A DNA stretch of 64,000 nt, taken from NCBI RefSeq assembly GCF_003867015.1, contig NZ_CP032548.1, positions 1,617,001-1,681,000 on the forward strand, written 5' to 3'. Of this stretch, positions 18,141 to 27,548 are shown in pieces. The stretch comes from Tenacibaculum singaporense. GTDB lineage: Bacteria; Bacteroidota; Bacteroidia; Flavobacteriales; Flavobacteriaceae. A program made the translations under genes and the position numbers. Below the pieces are notes generated by a model, which was given only the letters and a program-made list of their open reading frames with translations, had not been told where the DNA came from and did not search any database. Position 1 is the stretch's first letter. Each line of letters starts with the position of its first letter.

Positions 18141-19088
18141 TTAATAAAGTTGAACTATTCGTATTTCATCACCTGCATAACATGTAGCATCAGGTTCTAT
18201 GGTTATGGTGGTAGGGTTGTCTATTGTAAAGTCAATACGCACTCCATTTCTATACACATTAATCTTATCGGTAGTATATAATGTTAAACCAGTAAACGTT
18301 ACTTGTCCGTCTGTAGCTGTAATTTCTGTAACTTCCTCTCTTAGTAAATTAGAACTAGTTACTTTTTTCAAAACCCCAGTGGTTCTGTCTACTGTAACTA
18401 TATCGTCAGTTGTAGTATTTCCATTTTCTAAACCGCTAATAGCTAATGTATTTGTAGTACTAGTTTCAATAGTGGTAGGTTGAATTAATACACCACCTAA
18501 TTGAATAGTATTACTAGCATTTATAAAAAGTCCGTTATTTGCAGAAGGCGTTGAGTTAGATGTTACCCAAGTTGTACCGTCATAAGCATAAATTATACCA
18601 GTGGTTGTATCTACATAAACATCTCCAGGAGTTGGATTGGGAGCACTACTAGCATTAGGTGCTCCGTTACCTCTTCTTGGGTTGTTATCTATAGAAATCC
18701 AACTGGTTCCATCCCAAATACTAGTAGCATTGTTTTGAGTATTATTAATCCAAAAATCACCTACTTCATTATCTGTAGGTGCGGTGGAAGAAGTAGTAAC
18801 ATCAATACTTTCTCTGGTTCCTGAAGCACACAAACCTCTCCAAGTACTACCGTCATACATAAACACACAGTTTTCGTCGGTGTTAAAAACCAAAGCTCCT
18901 CGTAAAGGTTGGATAGCACTCATTTGAGCATTAGTCATTCTACTGATGACTAAAACTTTGTCTGGACTTTCTAACTCTAAAATAGAATTTGAATGTATGG
19001 AAGAGGGATTTTCTCCAACTTTAACTTGAGAGAAAGCTGGAATTATTGCACCAAAAAGAATCAAATAAAAAACTAATCTTCTTCCCAT
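18141..19088 (-). CDS. Secreted tail-fibre-like surface protein, first gene of the operon
   Basis: No named function. The protein has 315 residues with a signal peptide (about 1-20). The first part (SILELESPDKVLVISRMTNA, GALVFNTDENCVFMYDGSTW) is a pattern common in flavobacterial surface proteins. Two diverged repeats of about 35-40 residues follow (TDNEVGDFWINNT...WDGTSW and TPGDVYVDTTTGIIYAYDGT). The C-terminal YRNG module (DKINVYRNGVRIDFT, GDEIRIVQLY) is shared with the next gene. It sits behind a TATATTTG promoter element and heads a run of six co-directional genes. Confidence 0.84.
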   Translation of the reverse strand: MGRRLVFYLILFGAIIPAFSQVKVGENPSSIHSNSILELESPDKVLVISRMTNAQMSAIQPLRGALVFNTDENCVFMYDGSTWRGLCASGTRESIDVTTSSTAPTDNEVGDFWINNTQNNATSIWDGTSWISIDNNPRRGNGAPNASSAPNPTPGDVYVDTTTGIIYAYDGTTWVTSNSTPSANNGLFINASNTIQLGGVLIQPTTIETSTTNTLAISGLENGNTTTDDIVTVDRTTGVLKKVTSSNLLREEVTEITATDGQVTFTGLTLYTTDKINVYRNGVRIDFTIDNPTTITIEPDATCYAGDEIRIVQLY

Positions 19089-19132
19089 TCAGCTTTATAA
19101 TTAATTGGTTTAAGACTCGGGGGATTCTTAAC

Positions 19133-19164
19133 AATACACGAACATGTATTAGTGCGCAAATATA
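19133..19164 (-). promoter_or_regulatory. Promoter of the surface-protein operon with adjacent imperfect palindrome
   Basis: TATATTTG on the minus strand (19164-19157) fits TAnnTTTG. Just downstream, around the expected transcription start, lies an 18-base imperfect palindrome (19133-19150; outer AATACA/TGTATT type arms). It may be an operator or a chance A/T-rich inverted repeat. There is no clear -33 TTG. Confidence 0.45.
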
Positions 19165-19175
19165 GAAAAGAATTT

Positions 19176-20228
19176 CTATTTAGAAAGGCGTTTAATTTTT
19201 TTTGTATACCTTTTCAATAAAATAATTTCATTAAGAAAGCTCAAAGAATTTTTGTATGGAGTATTGAAATTTTTATGGTTTGTAATAGCAATATTAAAGA
19301 GTGATTTCCAATGTGTTCTTATAGCTTTCAAGGCTTTTAGATAGGTGTAATTTTGTGAATCGTAAATATGAGTAGGTTCTGCTATAATTCCGTTGATTTC
19401 AAGTATTTTAAAGTTGATTCCTTTTTCTAGCTCCTCAAAAGTATTGTACTTTAGATCAATTCGTCCATAATACCAACCGGGAATTGATTTACTTAGTTTG
19501 TCAAAGGTGTCAGTTAGTTTGTCACTTATCAAATGATTACCATTAATAAACTGAGTTCCCTTGGAATGATTGCCTACAGCAGTAAGTTTAATAACCTTAT
19601 TTTTAATAGGGATTTCTGTAAGTTTATCTTGATGAATTTTAAAAAATAAATCTATGTATAATTTAGCTCTTTTATCAGCTAAAATTAATTCTTTTAAAGT
19701 AGAGGTTCCGTCTCCTGTAACAGATAAAAAATGTTTTAGGGTTAATGAAGAAATTTTTCCAGAATCATCCTTTGGGTTTCTATGATAAAATATCCCACAC
19801 TCATTTTTATAGTCTAAAAACTCTTGAATAATAATGTCAATGGAATATTTTTCAAGATAGTTTTTTAGTGTTTCTTTTGTAGTTATTTTTTCAACTAATA
19901 AACCTCTAAAGCCAACATCGGGTTTTGCTATTAAAGGAAAATTAATTTTTTGGTCCTTGATATTTTTACAAACAGTTTTAAAATCAGTTTTTGGTTTAAT
20001 TAAAACTGATTTTGGTCTATGTTTTTCAGGAACTAATAAAATTGTTTCGTACTTGCTTTCTGTGCCATTTCCAGAACTTTTAATACATGGATTAGCAGCG
20101 CTAAAAAAAGCTAAATGTTTTGCTTTGAAAGCTAAATAAAATGCGTAAGGAAGGTTAGGGAGATAAAACATAGCGGATGGCCAATGCTCCCAATCTGTTA
20201 TTTTTTTTATGGAATTGTTTTTAATCAA
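19176..20228 (-). CDS. ATP-grasp enzyme of unknown substrate
   Basis: The protein has 350 residues. The central part reads as an ATP-grasp fold: FPLIAKPDVGFRGLLVEKI for the nucleotide-binding lysine strand, IIIQEFLDYKNECGIFYHR, and KILEINGIIAEPTHIYD with the metal-binding Glu-x-Asn. Such proteins are often auto-annotated as D-alanine-D-alanine ligase, but the N-terminal and middle parts do not look like Ddl, so I leave the substrate open. There is no signal peptide. It lies 3 bases after a small DUF6095 membrane protein and in line with murQ, so a cell-wall or surface-polymer role is plausible but only from context. Confidence 0.8.
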   Translation of the reverse strand: MIKNNSIKKITDWEHWPSAMFYLPNLPYAFYLAFKAKHLAFFSAANPCIKSSGNGTESKYETILLVPEKHRPKSVLIKPKTDFKTVCKNIKDQKINFPLIAKPDVGFRGLLVEKITTKETLKNYLEKYSIDIIIQEFLDYKNECGIFYHRNPKDDSGKISSLTLKHFLSVTGDGTSTLKELILADKRAKLYIDLFFKIHQDKLTEIPIKNKVIKLTAVGNHSKGTQFINGNHLISDKLTDTFDKLSKSIPGWYYGRIDLKYNTFEELEKGINFKILEINGIIAEPTHIYDSQNYTYLKALKAIRTHWKSLFNIAITNHKNFNTPYKNSLSFLNEIILLKRYTKKIKRLSK

Positions 20229-20231
20229 AAA

Positions 20232-20471
20232 TTATTTACTGAAAAGGTGGTCTAATATAGTTTTAAACGTTTTAAAGCCATAATATACGGTAAATAGTAT
20301 TAATAAGATACCAACTGCGAGCAGACCATATGCAATAAAAACTTTGGGAGCATCTTTAAAAGCGCGTAAGGCTTTAAAAGCAATACTTAATATTAAAGGA
20401 GAAATAATTAACAACCCTAAAAAAACTAAGAGCTTTTTTATGCCAGTTTCAAAAGTAGTAGGTTTATTCAT
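20232..20471 (-). CDS. DUF6095 family small membrane protein
   Basis: The protein has 79 residues with two membrane helices (about 11-32 and 43-62) and short charged ends. I recognise the DUF6095 family of flavobacterial proteins, which has no known function. Its start overlaps the end of murQ by 8 bases, so the two are translationally close; a role in wall recycling would be an inference from that arrangement only. Confidence 0.8.
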   Translation of the reverse strand: MNKPTTFETGIKKLLVFLGLLIISPLILSIAFKALRAFKDAPKVFIAYGLLAVGILLILFTVYYGFKTFKTILDHLFSK

Positions 20472-21279
20472 TTGTATAGTTTTTTATTGCTTCGCGAACA
20501 TTTCCATATTTTTTTAATAGTTCGCTAGCTGTTTCTTGGTCGATATTCAATTCAGAAGCTAACATTTTCTCACCTCTATCTACTAGTTTGTTATTAGATA
20601 GTTGCATATCTACCATTTTATTTCCCTTAACTCTTCCTAATTGAATCATGCTAGCTGTAGAAAGCATATTCAATACTAATTTTTGTGCTGTTCCAGCTTT
20701 CATTCTAGAGCTTCCAGTTACAAACTCAGGGCCTACAACAACTTCAATAGGAAATTGAGCAGTTAATGCTAAGGGACTTCCTTGGTTGCACGTTATACAG
20801 CCTGTAATAATACCGTTATTATTACACTCTTCTAAAGCAGAGGTAACGTAAGGTGTAGTGCCAGACGCAGCAATACCTACTACAATATCTTTTGGAGATA
20901 TTTGATACTCTTGTAAATCTTTCCATCCTTGATTCGTTGAATCTTCAGCAAATTCAACAGCTTTTCTAATAGCATAATCACCACCTGCGATTAATCCAAT
21001 AACTAACTCGTGAGGAACACCAAAAGTAGGAGGACACTCACTAGCATCTACAATTCCCAGTCTACCACTGGTACCAGCACCAATGTAAAACAATCGACCA
21101 CCTTCTTTTAATTTTAAGACAATTTGTTTCGTTAGTTCTTCTATTTGCGGTAGCGCTTTTTCTACAGCTAAAGGAACTGTTTTGTCTTCTTTATTGATGT
21201 TAAACAATAATTCAGAAACACTCATTTTTTCTAAATTATTGTAGTTGGAATCTTGTTCGGTTGTTTTTGTAAACTTCAT
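20464..21279 (-). CDS. murQ: N-acetylmuramic acid 6-phosphate etherase
   Basis: The protein has 271 residues. The SIS sugar-phosphate domain is clear: RLFYIGAGTSGRLGIVDASE followed by CPPTFG, then a GIAASGTTPYVTSAL loop and GSSRMKAGTAQKLVLNM. A small helical C-terminal domain completes it. The enzyme splits the lactyl ether of MurNAc-6-phosphate to give GlcNAc-6-phosphate and D-lactate during wall recycling. Its upstream TAAATTTG element ends only 4 bases before the ATG, so the transcript may be leaderless. DUF6095 and an ATP-grasp gene follow in the same operon. Confidence 0.96.
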   Translation of the reverse strand: MKFTKTTEQDSNYNNLEKMSVSELLFNINKEDKTVPLAVEKALPQIEELTKQIVLKLKEGGRLFYIGAGTSGRLGIVDASECPPTFGVPHELVIGLIAGGDYAIRKAVEFAEDSTNQGWKDLQEYQISPKDIVVGIAASGTTPYVTSALEECNNNGIITGCITCNQGSPLALTAQFPIEVVVGPEFVTGSSRMKAGTAQKLVLNMLSTASMIQLGRVKGNKMVDMQLSNNKLVDRGEKMLASELNIDQETASELLKKYGNVREAIKNYTNE

Positions 21280-21283
21280 GCTT

Positions 21284-21291
21284 CAAATTTA
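21284..21291 (-). promoter_or_regulatory. -7 element of murQ, 4 bases from the start codon
   Basis: TAAATTTG on the minus strand fits TAnnTTTG and is followed by four bases and the ATG at 21279. The same spacing is seen at trmD and, with one mismatch, at recR. Confidence 0.6.
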
Positions 21292-21435
21292 CTAATTAAA
21301 AGTTTTAAGAAATTAGAATGTGACGATTATAATTTTATAGTGTCATAACTATAAGCCAAACAAAGTAATGGGGGTTAAATAATAATTCGGGGGACATTAT
21401 TGTTTAATAATTTGTTTGGTTTACTTTTTTTAATA

Positions 21436-21467
21436 GAAAAAGCAGGTGATTTATCACCTGCTTTTGA
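21436..21467 (-). terminator. Terminator downstream of icd
   Basis: A strong hairpin (21438-21450 with 21453-21465) reads into a T-rich run on the minus strand, 20 bases after the icd stop codon. Confidence 0.85.
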
Positions 21468-21486
21468 ATTTTATATAACTAATTAA

Positions 21487-23733
<2,247 letters not shown>

Positions 23734-23751
23734 TTATATTTTGAAGTGACG

Positions 23752-23759
23752 CAAATTTA
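23752..23759 (-). promoter_or_regulatory. Putative -7 element of icd
   Basis: TAAATTTG on the minus strand fits TAnnTTTG, 40 bases before the start codon. No clear -33 TTG. Confidence 0.4.
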
Positions 23760-23861
23760 AGAATTACGGTTGAGTTTTTTGATGGTAAATTATTATTAAT
23801 TAGTATGTTTTGTTATGAATATGATAATTTAAAGAGGTGAAAAAGAGAATTTGTTATTAAA

Positions 23862-24291
23862 AATAAAAGCCATATCAAACAATTTCTTGTAATTGATATG
23901 GCTTTCTTGAAATAGTAAGAGGTACTGATTTGTATTACTACATTATCAAATAAACGGTGTTTATGCTTTTTCCTTAGATAAAGCTACGTTACTACCTCAA
24001 AAGAAACTTTACCTTATAAATTATGTCACCTATAAAATAAAAGTTTCGATGTTTTTAAACAGGTTAGTCCAGCTAAATTTAAACCAATAATACTTATAAA
24101 CTTATAACTAGAAAACTATAAATTATTAATAACTTACAATTAATCAAAAATTATGATGATAGTATTTAGCTTTAATTACGTTTAAAAACAAAATATATAA
24201 AGAACGTTACTTTAATGGTTTACTTTTAGTGATTAATACAGTTAACTATAATTCTGACGTCACTTACTTTGTAAACTCTTTTCCAAATATA
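23862..24291 (-). ncRNA. Possible untranslated minus-strand transcript (promoter at 24284-24291)
   Basis: The right edge has TATATTTG on the minus strand. The left edge is a perfect 13-bp hairpin (23866-23878 with 23893-23905) followed by a T-rich run, oriented as a minus-strand terminator; the icd gene begins beyond it and rplS already has its own terminator, so this one needs another transcript. Inside, an 8-bp perfect stem (24003-24010 with 24040-24047) suggests structure. The product would be about 410 nt. No known RNA family is recognised. Confidence 0.3.
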
Positions 24292-24373
24292 AGAAATAAA
24301 TGGCTCTTTTTTAGTGTTTTAGGTGTTTTGTTATCAACAAGTTGGATGCGGTGTTTTATTAACAAATGTGAAT

Positions 24374-24406
24374 AAAAAAACACCATGAAAATCATGGTGT
24401 TTTTAA
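24374..24406 (-). terminator. Terminator downstream of rplS
   Basis: A compact hairpin (arms around ACACCATGA and TCATGGTGT) is flanked by A and T runs, 20 bases after the rplS stop; on the minus strand it is followed by a seven-base T run. Confidence 0.85.
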
Positions 24407-24426
24407 TTTCTTTTGAGAAGAAGTTT

Positions 24427-24774
24427 TTAGTGTCTTCTTTCTTTAATTCTTGCTTTCTTACCAGTAAGACCTCTAAAGTAGTAAATACGAGCTCTACGTA
24501 CTTTACCTCTTTTGTTTACTTCGATCTTTTGGATAGAAGGTAAGTTGATAGGGAAAATACGCTCAACACCTACAGTACCAGACATTTTTCTAATAGTAAA
24601 TGTTTCAGAAGCTCCGCTTCCTCTCTTTTGGATAACAACTCCTCTAAAAAACTGAGTACGAGTTTTGTTTCCTTCCTTAATTTCGTAGTATACTGTAATA
24701 GTATCTCCAGCTGCGAATTCTGGTAATTCGTTTTTTGTTACAAATTCGTCTTGAACAAATTTTACTAAATCCAT
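24427..24774 (-). CDS. rplS: 50S ribosomal protein L19
   Basis: The protein has 115 residues, the standard length. It shows the conserved [49 protein letters not shown] and a basic C-terminus ([20 protein letters not shown]). L19 sits at the interface of the 30S and 50S subunits. It lies 122 bases downstream of trmD, with which it often shares an operon, but it also has its own TAAATTTG element and a terminator. Confidence 0.98.
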   Translation of the reverse strand: MDLVKFVQDEFVTKNELPEFAAGDTITVYYEIKEGNKTRTQFFRGVVIQKRGSGASETFTIRKMSGTVGVERIFPINLPSIQKIEVNKRGKVRRARIYYFRGLTGKKARIKERRH

Positions 24775-24842
24775 TTTCTTGTTATTTATGGTTGTATAAA
24801 AGCAACATTCACGATTTTCGTCAGAGGTTGATTTTGTGGCTG

Positions 24843-24850
24843 CAAATTTA
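24843..24850 (-). promoter_or_regulatory. Putative -7 element of rplS
   Basis: TAAATTTG on the minus strand fits TAnnTTTG. It would give a 5' leader of about 60 bases for rplS. Confidence 0.45.
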
Positions 24851-24896
24851 GAATTTTTCTTTTGATAAAAAAAATAAATAAATCACTGATTATTAG

Positions 24897-25571
24897 TTAA
24901 TCTAATAAATCTGGACGTATTTCTTTTGTTCTTTTGTAAGCTTGCTCTGAGCGCCATTCTTCAATTTTAGGGAAATTACCTGATAGTAACACCTCAGGAA
25001 CCTTCATTCCTTCATATTCTGAAGGTCTAGTATATACAGGAGGTGATAGTAAGTTGTCCTGAAAACTATCGGTTAAAGCAGAAGTTTCATCACCCAAAAC
25101 TCCAGGAATTAAACGAATGACAGCATCGCATAAAACAGCTGCAGCCAATTCTCCTCCAGTTAACACATAGTCACCAATTGAAATTTCTTTGGTTACATAT
25201 TTATCACGTACACGTTGATCTACACCTTTGTAATGTCCCGTTAAAATAATTATATTTTCTTTTAAAGAAAGGGTATTTGCTGTAGCTTGATTTAGTGTTT
25301 TAGCATCTGGAGTCATGTATATGATTTCATCATAGATTCTTTCAGATTGTAGCTTTTCAATACATTTAGCTATAGGTTCAATCATTAAAACCATTCCAGC
25401 ACCTCCACCAAATTGGTAGTCGTCAATTTGACGATAATTACCAAAACCATATTCTCGTAGGTTATGAAAATGAACTTCAGCGAGTCCTTTGTCAATAGCC
25501 CTTTTCATCATTGAGTTTTCAAATGGGCTCTTTATTAAGTCGGGTTCAACCGTAATAATATCTATTCGCAT
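24897..25571 (-). CDS. trmD: tRNA (guanine-37-N1)-methyltransferase
   Basis: The protein has 224 residues, the family length. The trefoil-knot SAM site is clear ([17 protein letters not shown], then [14 protein letters not shown]), as are [20 protein letters not shown] and the C-terminal [11 protein letters not shown]. It methylates G37 next to the anticodon to prevent frameshifting. A TATCTTTG element ends four bases before the ATG, suggesting a leaderless or near-leaderless transcript. The upstream neighbour is an RluA-type pseudouridine synthase and the downstream one is rplS. Confidence 0.98.
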   Translation of the reverse strand: MRIDIITVEPDLIKSPFENSMMKRAIDKGLAEVHFHNLREYGFGNYRQIDDYQFGGGAGMVLMIEPIAKCIEKLQSERIYDEIIYMTPDAKTLNQATANTLSLKENIIILTGHYKGVDQRVRDKYVTKEISIGDYVLTGGELAAAVLCDAVIRLIPGVLGDETSALTDSFQDNLLSPPVYTRPSEYEGMKVPEVLLSGNFPKIEEWRSEQAYKRTKEIRPDLLD

Positions 25572-25575
25572 GCGG

Positions 25576-25583
25576 CAAAGATA
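25576..25583 (-). promoter_or_regulatory. -7 element of trmD, 4 bases from the start codon
   Basis: TATCTTTG on the minus strand fits TAnnTTTG and is followed by four bases and the ATG at 25571. Confidence 0.55.
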
Positions 25584-25602
25584 GATGTTTTAAAGATATT
25601 TA

Positions 25603-26460
25603 TTATGGGAATATTTTTTTGAATTTCTTTGGAAGTTCTTTTGTAATGTTGATTGTTTCTTTAGTAAAAGGGTGTGTGAATTCGAGTGTTGAAGCATGAA
25701 GAAAAAGCCCTTTTCCTTTTAATGCTTTATTTTCTATAAAGTATTCTTTATCACCTAAAATCGGATTACCAATAGCGAAAAGATGTTTGCGTAGTTGATG
25801 TTTTCTTCCTGTTTTAGGGTGTAATTTAACCAAGTTCAAGAAATCAAATCTAGGGGACTCAGCAGTTTCAATAACTTCAAACGAAGTAGAAGCCTCTTTA
25901 TCATCAATAGGAAAGTTAATTTCTCCTTTCTTCTCTATTTTACCAATACAGATTGCGTGATATGTTTTCTGAATCTCCTTTTTTTCGAATAGTTGGTTCA
26001 AAACAATAATACTTTCAGTTGTTTTTCCAATGAGTAACAATCCACTTGTAGGATAATCTAATCGATGCACAGGTCGAGGGCGAGTAGCATTAGGTAAGTT
26101 GCTTTTTTGTAAATTTTGTATTAGAGCATTGTCAATTGTGGCAAAAGAATTTCCACTAACCAACATTCCTGCTGGTTTATAAATAATAGCTAAGTAATCA
26201 TCTTCAAAAAGAACGTCTAAAGGGAAATCAAAATGTTTTCTTTGAGTTTTTTCTTCTAATTGAAATAACTCGATAGTATCACCTTTACTAATATACAAAG
26301 CTGTTGTAGCTATTTTACCATTGACCTTTATTAATCCTTTTTTAATAGCTTTTTTTAGGCTAGATTTAGTAGGGACGGTTTTAAAAATTCCGAAAGCATA
26401 TTCTTGTAGTCGAATCGGGGTTGCTATGCTTTCTACATTATGAGTTTCAGAAATCTTCAA
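25603..26460 (-). CDS. RluA family pseudouridine synthase with S4 domain
   Basis: The protein has 285 residues. An S4-type RNA-binding domain occupies about 28-75 (KKAIKKGLIKVNGKIATTA). The catalytic domain holds the family motif RPVHRLDYPTSGLLLIGKT with the catalytic Asp, then HQLRKHLFAIGNPILGDKEY. It isomerises uridine to pseudouridine in rRNA or tRNA; which position cannot be told from sequence. It lies upstream of trmD on the same strand, 31 bases apart, though trmD appears to have its own promoter. Confidence 0.92.
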   Translation of the reverse strand: MKISETHNVESIATPIRLQEYAFGIFKTVPTKSSLKKAIKKGLIKVNGKIATTALYISKGDTIELFQLEEKTQRKHFDFPLDVLFEDDYLAIIYKPAGMLVSGNSFATIDNALIQNLQKSNLPNATRPRPVHRLDYPTSGLLLIGKTTESIIVLNQLFEKKEIQKTYHAICIGKIEKKGEINFPIDDKEASTSFEVIETAESPRFDFLNLVKLHPKTGRKHQLRKHLFAIGNPILGDKEYFIENKALKGKGLFLHASTLEFTHPFTKETINITKELPKKFKKIFP

Positions 26461-26510
26461 AACAAAGTACTTATTTTATTCAAAACTAAGCAAATAATTT
26501 TTGTTATCAA

Positions 26511-26538
26511 TTAAGGTACGTTCGTACCTTTTTTTTAA
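26511..26538 (+). terminator. Perfect hairpin followed by T8, upstream of the RluA-type gene
   Basis: The arms AAGGTACG (26513-26520) and CGTACCTT (26523-26530) are perfectly complementary and are followed on the plus strand by a run of T. It has the form of a plus-strand terminator, yet no plus-strand gene ends here. It could stop antisense transcription or act as a double-stranded operator. Confidence 0.45.
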
Positions 26539-26705
26539 ACATTAGTAGAAAAGAATTAAATATAAGAAAAAGGATAAACTAAATTTAAGTCATACTGGAA
26601 AAACAAGGAGGAGTGAAAGGTGTAACTAGTTTACATTTAGTTGTTTGGGAGTAAGTGAAGAGGAGGTGAATACTCTTTTTAATATAATTATAAAATAAAT
26701 AAGTT

Positions 26706-27548
26706 ATGTATAAATCAGATAGTTGTATACTAAGAAATCCAATGCCTAGTGGAGCTATCGAACCTAATGAGAATTCTGTAAATGGAATGTTAGAGTTTGA
26801 TGGGTATTATTGGTGGACTAATTATCCATTTGGAATATCGTATTCTGGATATTGGTTCAATAATCAACAATGGGATCCGCGCTGTGCGACTGTAGACAGT
26901 GATGGATTACATTTAAAAATGAAAGAAACACAACTGCCTAACGGTCCTAAACAATGGTCTTCAGTGGAGTTAGTGTTGTGGGGAAAGGTAGCTAACAATC
27001 CTAATACGACAGGAAACCCACCACAACGTATGTATCCTGGTTATGGAAAATACTTGGTGGCAGCAGAAACACCAGTAGGTAATTTTAATGATATAGCTAA
27101 TAATTGTTGTTTTGGGGTGTTTACATATCAATTCGAAAAAGATTCATCGATAACTAATAGTCATAGAGAATTGGATATGTTGGAATGTAGTAGGTGGAAT
27201 AATCTTAGTAATCCAACAAATGCACAATTTACATTGCAGCCTTGGGAACCTGCTGGAAATGTACATAGAATTACATTGAGGGATAAAGGTAAAATAACTA
27301 TTGTAATGGATTGGAAAAATGAAAATACTCCAGTAATTTATTCAATTTATTACGGTATATACGATTTAAATAGCTTGCCTGGTAAGCCTGATATAAGTTG
27401 GACAACAGCAGCGAGTCAAAATCAGTATATTCCTAATGAAGGATGTCAAACAGTGCATTTAAATTTATGGAGACAACCACAAAATTATACTCCTTCTGAA
27501 GAGCAAGAAGTTGTGATTAAGAAGTTCCAGTATAAAAGAAATAATTAA
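26706..27548 (+). CDS. GH16-like (jelly-roll) protein without signal peptide
   Basis: The protein has 280 residues. The segment HRELDMLE (E155, D157, E160) fits the GH16 active-site pattern E-x-D-x-x-E, and the surroundings agree with a laminarinase-type jelly roll: [12 protein letters not shown] before it, [12 protein letters not shown] and IVMDW after it. Such enzymes hydrolyse beta-1,3/1,4-glucans or galactans. There is no signal peptide or lipobox, only a short polar N-terminus, which is unusual for the family. Two purine-rich stretches with GGAGG cores lie in the 100 bases upstream. The overall similarity is distant, so a non-enzymatic lectin is possible. Its end overlaps the convergent ggt gene by four bases. 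Confidence 0.72.
   Translation: MYKSDSCILRNPMPSGAIEPNENSVNGMLEFDGYYWWTNYPFGISYSGYWFNNQQWDPRCATVDSDGLHLKMKETQLPNGPKQWSSVELVLWGKVANNPNTTGNPPQRMYPGYGKYLVAAETPVGNFNDIANNCCFGVFTYQFEKDSSITNSHRELDMLECSRWNNLSNPTNAQFTLQPWEPAGNVHRITLRDKGKITIVMDWKNENTPVIYSIYYGIYDLNSLPGKPDISWTTAASQNQYIPNEGCQTVHLNLWRQPQNYTPSEEQEVVIKKFQYKRNN

Noticed and set aside
12776..19088. Prophage or tail-like (R-type) particle
   Set aside because: Tail-fibre-like stretches are present, but there is no sheath, baseplate, capsid, terminase or holin gene, and every protein has a signal peptide.
13957..19088. CRISPR-like or tandem DNA repeats in the surface operon
   Set aside because: The repeated stretches are coding, diverged and not evenly spaced.
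19176..20228. D-alanine-D-alanine ligase
   Set aside because: Only the general ATP-grasp pattern fits; the Ddl-specific N-terminal and substrate-binding parts are not seen.
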